Positions 34,606-45,316 of a stretch of DNA of 64,000 nt are shown piece by piece. Position 1 is the first letter of the stretch; every line of letters begins with the position of its first letter. The position numbers were made by a program, and so were the translations under genes. The stretch covers positions 265,589,073 to 265,653,072 of the forward strand of contig CM030362.1 of assembly GCA_017893485.1 (NCBI GenBank), in the 5' to 3' direction. Source of the stretch: Hemerocallis citrina. Lineage: Eukaryota > Streptophyta > Magnoliopsida > Asparagales > Asphodelaceae. The notes beneath the pieces are model-generated. The model had not been told where the DNA came from. It did not search any database and worked only from the letters and a program-made list of their open reading frames with translations.

Positions 34606-35650
34606 TCGACTTATGACTTTTTAAGTCGACTTATATTGTATTTTAAGTCGACTTATGACTTTGCAAGTCGACTTATAACACTTGGAATATTTTCTTAAAG
34701 ATTTCTGAAATTTCTCTGTGGTAAGTCGACTTATGTTTTTATAAGTCGACTTATGTTCTTATAAGTCGACTTATGTCTCCCTTAAGTCGACTTATGTTTT
34801 TATAAGTCTACTTATGATCTGGTAAGTCAACTTATGATTTTTATAAGTCATCTTATATTGTTGGTAAGTCAACTTATGATTTTTATAAGTCATCTTATAT
34901 TGTTGGTAAGTCAACTTATATTTTTATAAGTCATCTTATATTGTTGGTAAGTCAACTTATGATTTTTATAAGTCATCTTATATTGTTGGTAAGTCAACTT
35001 ATGATTTTTATAAGTCATCTTATATTGTTGGTAAGTCAACTTATGTTTTTATAAGTCTACTTATAATCTGGTAAGTCAATTTATGATTTTTATAAGTCAT
35101 CTTATATTGTTGGTAAGTCAACTTATGATTTTTATAAGTCATCTTATATTGTTGGTAAGTGAACTTATGTTTTTATAAGTCATCTTATATTGTTGGTAAG
35201 TCAACTTATGACTTTTATAAGTCATCTTATATTGTTGGTAAGTCAACTTATGATTTTAATAAGTCATCTTATATTGTTGGTAAGTCAACTTATGTTTTTA
35301 TAAGTCTACTTATGATCTGGTAAGTCAACTTATGATTTTTATAAGTCATCTTATATTGTTGGTAAGTCAACTTATGATTTTTATAAGTCATCTTATATTG
35401 TTGGTAAGTCAACTTATGTTTTTATAAGTCATCTTATATTGTTGGTAAGTCAACTTTTGATTTTTATAAGTCATCTTATATTGTTGGTAAGTCAACTTAT
35501 GATTTTTATAAGTCATCTTATATTGTTGGTAAGTCAACTTATGTTTTTATAAGTCATCTTATATTGTTGGTAAGTCAACTTATGTTTTTATAAGTCATCT
35601 TATGTTTTTGGTAAGTCAACTTATGATTTTTGTAAGACAACTTATAATAC
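34606..35650. repeat. Minisatellite of AAGTCGACTT-type palindromes, period 20-22 bp (5' LTR of D)
   Basis: The first units are perfect 10-bp palindromes AAGTCGACTT separated by 10-12 nt. Later units decay into AAGTCAACTT and AAGTCATCTT with the same spacing. About 50 units. The matching array in the other LTR (40795-41760) is about 85 bp shorter. Confidence 0.9.
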
Positions 35651-36160
35651 CTAACTTATTTTCTGAAAGTTACTGGATTTCTTTCTGGACAGTCGAATGG
35701 CGAGTTTTGCAGTCGACTGTAGACACTTAGATCTTATTTCTTAAAGATGTTAGTTTTCACTCTGGACAGTCGACTGGTGAACTTTGCAGTCGACTGGTAC
35801 TGATACTTTTCTAAGGTGTTTTGATGTTCTTTAAAAGACTAACTCTTTAAATATTTTGCATCTATAATCTACTCTTATAAATATTATTCTTCTATAGAAC
35901 ATACGCTTTCAATATATATTATGGTTAGATTTGGATTATGGAATTTACTAAAGACTTGAGCTTGATTGAGTGGAGAGATTTCTTCTTTGATCGTTTGACG
36001 ATGGAATAGTGAGTTATGGTCATATTGAGGTCTCTAGGAGTTGAGTGGGAGTTCTGCGAACCAGCAGGCTGCACTAACTCTAGAGATAAGGATTTTTGGT
36101 GTATTTGATAATAATCGACGTAAGTAAAGGCTCATGATTTGTTAGTCCCACTAGAGGATA

Positions 36161-36540
36161 TTTAGGTGTTCGCGTGTCGAGGATCTACGGGCCTATTCAT
36201 GGAGCATGCAGGATGCATTTGCGTGTCGAGGGTCGGCAGACCTATTCACGGAATGTATCGGGTGTATTTACACGTCGAGGATCTTGAAGGCCTATTCGTG
36301 GGGTACATAATATTTAGGTGTTCGCGTGTCGAGGGTCTACGGGCCTATTCACGGAGCATGCAGGGTGCATTTGCGTGTCGAGGGTCGGCAAACCTATTCA
36401 CGGAATGTATCGGGTGTATCTGCACGTCGAGGGTCTTGAAGGCCTATTCGTGGGATACACAGCAGGGAGATTATTCTCCGGTTATTGTTATTGAGTTATC
36501 TTATTTGATGCTTGCGCGTCAAGGGCGGTGACGCCTATTC
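36161..36540. repeat. Seven-unit hairpin array in the 5' LTR of D
   Basis: A unit with the core GTCGAGGGTC ... CCTATTCACGG repeats seven times. Six units form two 152-bp triplets (TTTAGGTGTT at 36161 and 36313); a single diverged unit ends the array (GCGTCAAGGG ... CGCCTATTCGCGG). Within a unit CGTG pairs with CACG and AGG with CCT. The other LTR carries the same array at 42267-42650. Confidence 0.8.
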
Positions 36541-37154
36541 GCGGAGTATTCTGAATTTTGTTTTCCATCACCGTAGTGGGGTTAGTTGCATATGGAGTTG
36601 TGTTTTCTTAACTTGGTTTTACGCATGTGTTTTCCAGTTTTCCTACACTTGATACTTAGACTAGATTCACTTGTTGATTCATTCCATGATGTTTTCATGC
36701 TTTACATCCTTTGTTATTTCTCATTCATTTATCCTTGTTGTTAATACATGCTGTTGATAACTTTATGTTTTATGATTGAATTATGTTGTTTTGTTTTTAT
36801 ATCACTCACACCATTTATGGCTGACCCCTTTAGTTTGGGGGTTAGGGATCATCTCTAGCCTCACGTGTTACAGGTTATTGCTTAGAGTTTGGAGGCTTGG
36901 ATGCTTGAGTTAGTTTGAGATAAACTGATGTAATAGATCTTTGTGTAAATGTGTAAAAAGAAGTATTGTGAAAAGAAAGTTGTAATTCAAGGTGTTTGTA
37001 ATTCCGCTGTGTTTGAAAAAGATTGTTGTAATAAAAGTTTGGAATAAAATTATTTATGTTTTTGAGCTATGTGTACTATTACATTGAAGTTGATGCTGGG
37101 ATTGTGCCACGTATTTTCTAAGTTTTTATATTAGAAATTCGGGGCGCTACAGAT

Positions 37155-37166
37155 TGGTATCAGAGC
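37155..37166 (+). other. Primer binding site of D (tRNA-iMet)
   Basis: TGGTATCAGAGC, complementary to the 3' end of plant initiator Met tRNA, 3 nt after the LTR end. Confidence 0.85.
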
Positions 37167-37379
37167 CGACTTTCGACACCGAGTGTAGAAGAGGGCCTAT
37201 GATCTAGTTCACGGTAGGGAGATGATTCTCCGGATAGGCAGGGTGCATTTGTATGTACCGGGTGTTTCTACACATTTCATGGGATCGAGGACTATTCTAC
37301 AACGGCTAGAAAGGCGGATCCTACACTAGATGTGTGTCCCGTACTCAGCGAGGACGCTGATTTCTAAAGGTGGGGTGTA

Positions 37380-37662
37380 TGTAATACCCCAGATCTTGAG
37401 CGAACAGTCGACTGGTGGTTTGTGCAGTTGACTGGTCTGCGCGGGATTTGAGAATTTGAGAAGGATTTGAGAAATATAGTCCCACATGGGAAGTATACAA
37501 AAACTAATTTGAGTATAAATATAATTGCCTATGATCAAGAGTCACCTAATTGGTTAACCACCTTTTGAGAGGCAGCCTATGGTGGGCAGTTGTACTACAT
37601 AGTATCTAATTTGTCTTTCTAAAAATATTAAAATTGTCTGAGTATTGGGGCGGGGCGTTACA
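37380..37662 (+). repeat. Inner 283-bp LTR within D
   Basis: A separate LTR-like segment: starts TGTAATACCCCAG, ends GGGGCGTTACA, contains a TATA box (GTATAAATATA, near 37514) and is followed after two bases by a second tRNA-iMet primer site. It carries one pair of GTCGAC-type palindromes (37404-37434). No 3' partner LTR is visible before the 3' LTR of D, so the segment is the 5' end of another element, probably the one that brought the gag gene. Confidence 0.7.
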
Positions 37663-37664
37663 AA

Positions 37665-37676
37665 TGGTATCAGAGC
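37665..37676 (+). other. Second primer binding site inside D
   Basis: TGGTATCAGAGC again, two bases after the inner LTR end. D thus contains two complete LTR-primer junctions in tandem. Confidence 0.8.
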
Positions 37677-37879
37677 ATGCTTCAATAGTAATAATAGACA
37701 TAGTATGAAAACCAACCTAGGTGTGGACATCAGAGTGTGAGTATCACATAGAATTAGAACATGATGTTTGGTTTGAGGTTATGGTTTGGGGTATGGTTGA
37801 GGTTTTGCCATAGGGTGTTGATGTGAATGTTAGTTGTGTGGTGATGCTCTAACTTTACCCTCATTTTGCAGTATTCAGA

Positions 37880-38908
37880 ATGGTTGCACCCAGGCCCAGG
37901 AATGGTGGTAACAATGAGGATGGATCTGGAAGTTCTCGAGGAACTGGAATTAATCTTGAGGCCGAATTTGCCAAGGTGTATCAGACTCTGAATGCGCTAA
38001 TGGCATTTAATTTGACGCAAAGTCAGAATCAACAACAGAATCAGCAGCAAAATCATGGAGCTAGACAGGGATTGGTTAACGCCGATCCTATCAAGCAGAT
38101 CGAGTCCTTTAAGAGGATGAGGCCGCCAGTTTTTGAGGGACAATCGGATCCAAGCAAGGCTGACGATTGGATTAGAAGGATGGAGATGATCTTCGAGGTC
38201 TCAGAGACTCCGGCAGCCAATAAGGTAAAGTTGGCCACTATGCAGCTGGAGATGGACGCTGGTGTCTGGTGGGAATCGCTGAAGCGGACTTTGAGAGACC
38301 AGCCGATGACTTGGGAAGCTTTTCTGGAGGAATTCAGGGATCGCTTCTTTCCCCTAGATATTCAGGAGAAGAAGGCGACAGAGTTCCTGGATCTACAACA
38401 AGGCAGCATGACAGTGCGAGAGTATGAGACCAAGTTTGCTCAGCTGTCGAGGTATGCACCAGAGTTGATTGTTGACGAGGCGAAGAAGGCCAAGAAGTTC
38501 GAGCAGGGCTTGAAGCCAGACTTGAGGTCGAGAATGATCCCGTTGGGTATAAGAAGGTTCGACAAGCTGGTCAGAAGAGCAGCAATGACAGAGGAAGACA
38601 TGGACCAGTTCCAGAAGAAGCAAGAAACCTGGAAAAAGAAAAAGAGGCCAGCAGATGATCAGAATGGGAAGGAATTTCCAGTGAAGCAGGTCAAGTTCAG
38701 TGGGCCAGTGCAGAAGGCGCCCGCAGTTCAGGGTACGACTTGTTTCAACTGTGGAGAGACAGGTCATTATCGAGCAGCATGCACCAAACCTCGGAAGGCG
38801 TGTTATCATTGTGGTCATGAAGGACATATTCGACCAAACTGTCCGCAGCTGAAGAAAGACGGTGCGGGGAAAGGTAAGGATCTGAAGAGGGGCGAGAGTC
38901 CGCATTGA
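37880..38908 (+). CDS. Gag of element D
   Basis: A 342-aa intact frame. After a Gly/Asn/Gln-rich N-terminus comes the retrotransposon gag core (RPPVFEGQSDPSKADDWI, VWWESLKRTL, EFRDRFFPLDIQEKKATEFL), then a Lys-rich linker and two CCHC zinc knuckles (CFNCGETGHYRAAC and CYHCGHEGHIRPNC). It aligns throughout with gag of C, which has a single visible knuckle. The frame stops soon after the knuckles; in another frame the next codons read ALTDEDAD, matching SLTEADAD of C, so the original C-terminus was lost by a frameshift. It could still assemble particles and package D RNA if pol were supplied by a relative. Confidence 0.9.
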   Translation: MVAPRPRNGGNNEDGSGSSRGTGINLEAEFAKVYQTLNALMAFNLTQSQNQQQNQQQNHGARQGLVNADPIKQIESFKRMRPPVFEGQSDPSKADDWIRRMEMIFEVSETPAANKVKLATMQLEMDAGVWWESLKRTLRDQPMTWEAFLEEFRDRFFPLDIQEKKATEFLDLQQGSMTVREYETKFAQLSRYAPELIVDEAKKAKKFEQGLKPDLRSRMIPLGIRRFDKLVRRAAMTEEDMDQFQKKQETWKKKKRPADDQNGKEFPVKQVKFSGPVQKAPAVQGTTCFNCGETGHYRAACTKPRKACYHCGHEGHIRPNCPQLKKDGAGKGKDLKRGESPH

Positions 38909-39125
38909 CTGATGAGGATGCAGATAACTCAGGAATGTGACTTGCGTGTGCAAGAATTTTGAAATTTATTCTTTTGTATTAAGTAAAACTTTTATTTGGG
39001 GAATAAATAAAGATTGAGTATTTTTCTTCATGTAACAAGATTTATTTGGACTAATGGAATAACGACAAAGTTTTATTTGATACTGTTTTCTTGCATGCAA
39101 TTGTGTCGCCCATTTATTGATAGTC
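38909..39125 (+). other. Non-coding interior of D
   Basis: AT-rich sequence after gag; it includes two AATAAA-like hexamers near 39001-39010. No gene is seen. Confidence 0.4.
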
Positions 39126-39235
39126 TTAAGTGTGGAGCTTAAGGTGTTTCCAAGCAAGGTCTTGAGGTGCTATCCTTAGTCATGTCCTTTCTAAGGAGGG
39201 AGTGGCCACTGATTCTCGGAAGGATGAAGCAGAAG
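39126..39235 (+). pseudogene. Vestige of pol (reverse transcriptase) in D
   Basis: TCCTTTCTAAGGAGGGAGTG and its surroundings align with the part of pol of C (minus strand, near 44060-44110) that encodes [12 protein letters not shown] in RT. It shows that D derives from an element with pol that lost nearly all of it by deletion. The purine-rich core mimics a polypurine tract. Confidence 0.65.
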
Positions 39236-39509
39236 GTCAGAATTGGATGCAGGAGTTCAGTAGTTGTTGCAGCATGGCTTCCAATGGCAAGTTATCAGAG
39301 TTGCGCAGCGGAAGTTTGTTTTTCTGAATTCTTTGCATGATTGTGTTTCTTCTGTATGATGTATTTCTTTTGATGGAATGTGTTCTTTGGTGTGACTGTA
39401 TTTCCTAAAATTATGTTTCTATCCATGAGTTTTCATTCTTTGTTGGTGGGTTTGTTCGGACCCCATTAGCAGTAGTTCTAAGGACAGAACTCTTCTAAGG
39501 AGGGAGTGA
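39236..39509 (+). other. 3' interior of D with polypurine tract
   Basis: No gene. AAGGAGGGAGTG (about 39497-39508) is the polypurine tract directly before the 3' LTR. Confidence 0.6.
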
Positions 39510-42500
39510 TGTAGAACCCCATATTTTCAAATATTATTTTAAATATTAGAAAATGAATTAAAATGATTTTCTGGAGATTTAATAAATATTTTCTAAAGCG
39601 TTATCTTTTTTGCACGTGCAAAACACGTGCAAATATTTTCTTGAGAGGTTCAAAAGTCAAGTTTTCCTTATGAAAAATCATTATTTAATATTTGGGATTT
39701 ATTTAGTATTTTTCCAGATTTTTCTGAAATTAATCGGAACTATTTGCAAATTTTGAGAAAAGAAGGACCTTTTTGCAAAATTGACATTTTTAAGGGTTAA
39801 AGTGCAAATTATATTTTCTGGACGTTTTGAACAGTACCAATTGAGATTTACGAGTATATTTTACTTTTAAATCCTAATTAAAATGAATTTGATGGAATTT
39901 CCAAGAATAGAACTATATGTATAAAGTTGTATTTTGAAGGGATTATTTTGCAAAATTGTCGTAAAACCCTAAAACCTATTTCCGGATTGTTTAAATAGAC
40001 CTTTCCAGCCGTCATTACTAAAATACAGAATTTTGAGAATTGTTTTGGAAGAGCAAGAGGAAGTTTTGGATCTAACAAGAAGGAAGGCTTTTCGTGGATT
40101 TTCTCAATTCAAAAGTGAGTGATATTGTTTGTTTTGTTTTGTTTTGTTAAATGAACTTTGTTTTGTTAATTGATTTATGTAAATGATTGTGTGTTGTTTT
40201 GTTTCGATATTTTGTATCTTGTATGTGATCGATGCAATAGTTGTTATTTATATTGTGCATGTGAAATCCATGAATGTTTAGTAGATCTTGATTGGGAAAT
40301 TCTTTATTGCTTGAAAACATGTTAAGATTTGAGTATGGTTATGATAATAAGGAATTGGATGGTTGAACATCTGGATCTTGTGATTACAAATCAGATTTAG
40401 TTTGAGTTGTGGAAGAGATTTAGTATTGAGAAATCCTAATGGAAGAATTAGGAGTTTAGAACATGAGAATTTGAGATTTGAGAAATTGGTTGATTTGAGT
40501 AATGTATCCGAACTGGGGATTATTCGAGACTGTCATTTTATTGAAATACAAATTATTTTAGTAAACAATGTTTTCTTTTGGTAAACCCTAATTTTGATTA
40601 TCATGAACAACCAAAACTAAGCAGACTGTAGGCCGACAGTCGACTGGAAGACCTATCAGTCGACTGGTACGACCCAGCTGCTAGATCTTTAGTTTTCTTA
40701 AAAATCCGTTCTGGACAGTCGACTTAGACCCTTTTCAGTCGACTGGTACAGTTAGAATTTATTTTTCAAGGTTATCATAGATTTTTCTCTAGTAAGTCGA
40801 CTTATGACCTTTTAAGTCGACTTATATTGTATTTTAAGTCGACTTATGACTTTGCAAGTAGACTTATAACACTTGGAATATTTTCTTAAAGATTTCTGGA
40901 ATTTCTCTCTGGCAAGTCGACTTATGTTTTTATAAGTCGACTTATGTTCTTATAAGTCGACTTATGTCTCCCTTAAGTCGACTTATGTTTTTATAAGTCT
41001 ACTTATGATCTGGTAAGTCAACTTATGATTTTTATAAGTCATCTTATATTGTTGGTAAGTCAACTTATGATTTTTATAAGTTATCTTATATTGCTGGTAA
41101 GTCAACTTATGTTTTTATAAGTCATCTTATATTGTTGGTAAGTCAACTTATGATTTTTATAAGTCATCTTATATTGTTGGTAAGTCAACTTATGATTTTT
41201 ATAAGTCATCTTATATTGTTGGTAAGTCAACTTATGTTTTTATAAGTCTACTTATGATCTGGTAAGTCAACTTATGATTTTTATAAGTCATCTTATATTG
41301 TTGGTAAGTCAACTTATGATTTTTATAAGTCATCTTATATTGTTGGTAGTCAACTTATGTTTTTATAAGTCATCTTATATTGTTCGTAAGTCAACTTATG
41401 ACTTTTATAAGTCATCTTATATTGTTGGTAAGTCAACTTATGTTTTTATAAGTCTACTTATGATCTGGTAAGTCAACTTATGATTTTTATAAGTCATTTA
41501 TATTGTTGGTAAGTCAACTTATGATTTTTATAAGTCATCTTATATTGTTGGTAAGTCAACTTATGTTTTTATAAGTCATCTTATATTGTTGGTAAGTCAA
41601 CTTATGATTTTTATAAGTCATCTTATATTGTTGGTAAGTCAACTTATGTTTTTAAAAGTCACCTTATATTGTTGGTAAGTCAACTTATGTTTTTATAAGT
41701 CATCTTATGTTTTTGGTAAGTCAACTTATGATTTTTGTAAGACAACTTATAATACCTAACTTATTTTCTGAAAGTTACTGGATTTCTTTCTGGACAGTCG
41801 ACTGGTGAGTTTTGTAGTCGACTATAGACACTTAGATCTTATTTCTTAATGATGTTAGTTTTCACTCTGGACAGTCGACTGGTGAACTTTGCAGTCGACT
41901 GGTACTGATACTTTTCTAAGGTGTTTTGATGTTCTTTAAAAGACTAACTCTTTAAATATTTTGGATCTATAATCTACTCTTATAAATATTATTCTTCTGT
42001 AGAACATACGCTTTCAATATATATTATGGTTGGATTTGGATTATGGAATTTACTAAAGACTTGAGCTTGATTGAGTGGAGAGATTTCTCCTTTGATCGTT
42101 TGACGATGGAATAGTGAGTTATGGTCATATTGAGGTCTCTAGGAGTTGAGTGGGAGTTCTGCGAACCAGCAGGCTGCACTAACTCTAGAGATAAGGATTT
42201 TTGGTGTATTTGATAATAATCGACGTAAGTAAAGGCTCATGATTTGTTAGTCCCACTAGAGGATATTTTAGGTGTTCGCGTGTCGAGGGTCTACGGGCCT
42301 ATTCACGGAGCATGCAGGATGCATTTGCTTGTCGAAGGTCGGCAGACCTATTCACGGAATGTATCGGGTGTATCTGCACGTCGAGGGTCTTGAAGGCCTA
42401 TTCGTAGGGTACAGAATATTTAGGTGTTCACGTGTCGAGGGTCTACGGGCCTATTCACGGAGCATGCAGGGTGCATTTGCGTGTCGAGGGTCGGCAGACC

Positions 42501-43257
42501 TATTCACGGAATGTATCGGGTGTATCTGCACGTCGAGGGTCTTGAAGGCTTATTCGTGGGATACATAGCAGGGAGATGATTCTCCGGTTATTGTTATTGA
42601 GTTATCTTACTTGATGCTTGCACGTCAAGGGCGGTGACGCCTATTCGCGGAGTATTCTGAATCTTGTTTCCCATCACCGTAGTGGGGTTAGTTGCATATG
42701 GAGTTGTGTTTTCTTAACTTGGTTTTACGCATGTGTTTTCTAGTTTTCCTACACTTGACACTTAGACTAGATTCACTTGTTGATTCATTCCATGATGTTT
42801 TCATGCTTTACATCCTTTGTTATTTCTCATTCATTTATCCTTGTTGTTAATACATGCTGTTGATGACTTTATGTTTTATGATTAAATTATGTTGTTTTTT
42901 TTATATCACTCACACCATTTATGGCTGACCCCTTTAGTTTGGGGGTTAGGGATCATCTCTAGCCTCACGTGTTACAGGTTGTTGCTTAGAGTTTGGAGGC
43001 TTGGATGCTTGAGTTAGTTTGAGATAAACTGATGTAATAGAGCTTTGTGTAAATTTGTGTAAAAAGAAGTATTGTGAAAAGAAAGTTGTAATTCAAGGTG
43101 TTTGTAATTCCGCTGTGTTTGAAAAAGATTGTTGTAATAAAAGTTTGGAATAAAATTATTTATGTTTTTGAGCTATGTGTACTATTACATTGAAGTTGAT
43201 GCTGGGATTGTGCCACGTATTTTCTAAGTTTTTATATTAGAAATTCGGGGCGCTACA
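39510..43257 (+). repeat. 3' LTR of D (3748 bp)
   Basis: Matches the 5' LTR throughout. Landmarks left of the palindrome array lie at the same offset in both LTRs (1102 bp), while those right of it are shifted by about 85 bp, so nearly all length difference comes from the array. Array at 40795-41760, palindrome pairs at 40630-40750 and 41795-41905, hairpin array at 42267-42650. Confidence 0.9.
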
Positions 43258-44942
43258 TTGCCAGCACCCACCTGCTCCTTCATCTTCTGAATCTCTGCAT
43301 CTTCCTTCTGTCTCACAATAATCCTTTCATTCAGCGTCGGTTGAAGCCTCAACTGAGCTAAGGATGATCCCAAGCCTTGTAGAACAACTTCAATACCAAC
43401 CCAATCCAACTCCTCTGCCAGTTGCCTTTGGGTTGTAATCAAACTCGCCAGACTGCTCTTGCGGCTAAGTGCATCAGCAACAACATTAGCCTTCCCAGGG
43501 TGATACTTAATCTCCGGACGAATGTCCTCAAGTACCTCAAGCCATCTCCTTTGCCTCAGGTTCAGATCCTTCTGCTGATAGATGTACTTTAAGCTTTTAT
43601 GGTCTGTGTACATGTTCAGCTTCTCACCATACACATAATGCCTCCATTGCTTCAAAGCAAAGATAATCGCAGCCAACTCCAGATCATGAGTCGGATAATT
43701 CTTCTCATGCGGTCGTAGTTGCCTAGACCCATAAGCGATCACTTTTCCTTCTTGCATTAAGACACAACCAAGCCCACGATGTGAAGCATCGCTGTAGACA
43801 TCATATTCAACACCTGCTCTAGGCAAAGCCAAAATGGGCACAGTAGTCAGCCTCTCTTTCAACTCCTGAAAGCTTGCCTCGCACTGCTCGGTCCACTTGA
43901 AGTTCACACTCTTCTTGGTCAAACCAGTTAGCGGCACGGCTATCTGAGCGTAGCCCTGGATAAATCTCCTATAATATCCAGTCAATCCAAGAAAACTCCT
44001 GACTTCCTTCACTGTAGTAGGCCTTACCCAGTCTCTCATTGCCTCTATCTTCTGAGGATCAGTTGCCACTCCCTCCTTAGAAAGGATGTGACCTAGGAAT
44101 GCCACTTCAGATTTCCAGAAATCACACTTGGATATCTTGGCATACAACTCATGCTCCTGAAGCTTCCTCAAAACTGTTGCCAGATGTTCGGTGTGCTCCT
44201 CTTCTGACTTGGAGTACACGAGAATATCGTCGATAAACACCACGACGAAAGAATCAATGAACGGCCTCAGAACTCTGTTCATCATGTCCATGAAGATTGC
44301 AGGCGCATTCGTCACTCCAAACGGCATAACTAAGAATTCGTAATGCTCGTGTCGAGTTCTGAACGCAGTTTTATGTACGTCTTCAGCTTTCACTTGAACT
44401 TGATGATATCCCGATCGAAGATCTATTTTGGAGAAAACAACATCTCCTTGTAGACGATCGATCAAGTCATCAATTCGTGGAATCGGATATTTATTCTGAA
44501 CAGTGACCTTATTCAGCTCTCGGTAATCGATGCACATTCTCATCGAACCATCCTTCTTCTTTACCAAAAGCACCGGTGCTCCCCAAGGTGACGCACTTGG
44601 TTGAATAAAGCCTTTCTCCAATAGTTCCTCAATCTGCCATTTGATCTCATCCTGCTCCACAGGTGCCATCCTATACGGTGCCTTGGAAATATGTGCACTC
44701 CCTGGCTGAATAGTGATGCTGAACTCCACATCACCATGCGGGGGTAACCTAGGCAAATCTTCCAAGAACACAATCGAATAATTCTGAACCACAGGAATCT
44801 GTTGCACCTCAGCAGGAATCCCATTCTTCTGGCTAATAGCAGCAACCAAATCTGAACATCTTCTCTTCCCTTGGAAAGTGACTTCAGGTCCTCCTGGAGC
44901 CTTCACTATTACTGTCTTGGTCTTGCACTTGATGTTCGCACT
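43258..44942 (-). pseudogene. C reverse transcriptase and RNase H
   Basis: An open frame of about 560 codons, cut at 43258 by D. RT motifs: [54 protein letters not shown] and the catalytic [12 protein letters not shown]. RNase H follows with [43 protein letters not shown] and ADALSRK. The frame continues directly into the integrase part at 33318 once D and one copy of TTGCC are disregarded. Upstream, a TAA at 44943-44945 separates it from the protease in the same frame. Confidence 0.92.
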
Positions 44943-44945
44943 TTA

Positions 44946-45226
44946 CACCGACATCCAATTAATGCCAATGATAACATCGACTCCCAAAACATTCAGCTCG
45001 ATCAGATCGATCCTGAAAATTCGATCTCCAATCATGATCTCGCAGTCAACATAGTACCGATCAGTGGTTAGAGTCTCCCCTAATGGAGTAGCTACTGTTA
45101 AAACCTTGCCTGGAAAGATTTTCGGTTCGACTCCCAACACTTTAGCAAATTTAGGTGATACAAAAGTATGAGAGGATCCAGTATCGAACAAAACAACAGC
45201 TTTCATTCCATTCAAATAAAGTTCTC
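44946..45226 (-). pseudogene. C aspartic protease
   Basis: The frame contains VLFDTGSSHTFVSPKFAKVL (catalytic Asp in DTGSS) and VDVIIGINWMS, the two ends of a retropepsin domain. It begins at a proposed splice acceptor (TAACAG|GAG) and ends in a TAA at 44943 just after NWMSV, where related polyproteins read through into RT. It would process Gag-Pol during particle maturation. Confidence 0.85.
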
Positions 45227-45316
45227 CTGTTACATAATACACACTCATTACGTAACAGTTCACTAAATAAACGAGAAAAGAAAGCAACATGAACCTCTAA
45301 ACGTCCGCCCTCGTAC
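45227..45316 (-). other. Candidate 90-nt intron separating gag from pol in C
   Basis: The donor is ATCACTG|GTACGAG and the acceptor TATGTAACAG|GAG. The length is a multiple of three and the segment contains an in-frame TAG (45297-45299). Splicing fuses VITG to ELYLNG, giving an uninterrupted lead into DTGSS as expected of the family. Unspliced RNA would end at gag; spliced RNA would encode Gag-Pol. Confidence 0.55.

Larger units (their letters stand above)
33319..37151 (+). repeat. 5' LTR of D (3833 bp)
   Basis: Starts TGTAGAACTCCG and ends GGGGCGCTACA. From left to right: AT-rich U3 with a CACGTGCAAAACACGTGCAA stretch (33421-33440), telobox AAACCCTAAAACC and a TATA-like TTTAAATA near 33799, paired GTCGAC palindromes (34440-34560), a ~1-kb array of 20-22-bp units (34606-35650), further palindrome pairs (35690-35800), a seven-hairpin array (36161-36540), and an R-U5 segment. 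No protein gene is supported; frames such as 36166-36531 are repeat translations. Confidence 0.9.
33319..43257 (+). mobile_element. Gag-only LTR retrotransposon D (TR-GAG type), 9.9 kb
   Basis: Long LTRs (33319-37151 and 39510-43257) flank a 2.4-kb interior. The target duplication TTGCC is perfect (33314-33318, 43258-43262). A tRNA-iMet primer site lies at 37155-37166 and a polypurine tract at about 39497-39508. The only large frame is gag (37880-38908); pol is reduced to a short vestige. Such terminal-repeat elements with gag alone are known in plants and need pol from relatives. D sits between RNase H and integrase of C, in opposite orientation. Confidence 0.92.

Noticed and set aside
34606..35650. 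CRISPR-like regularly spaced repeats
   Set aside because: The window is plant DNA, spacers are near-identical to each other, the units are palindromic minisatellites inside an LTR, and there is no cas gene.
36166..36531. 121-codon and related frames in the LTRs of D
   Set aside because: They translate the seven-hairpin array and occur in both LTRs only because the LTRs are copies.
39181..39206. Second polypurine tract in D
   Set aside because: The purine-rich block matches RT-coding sequence of C ([12 protein letters not shown] region), so it is a pol vestige.
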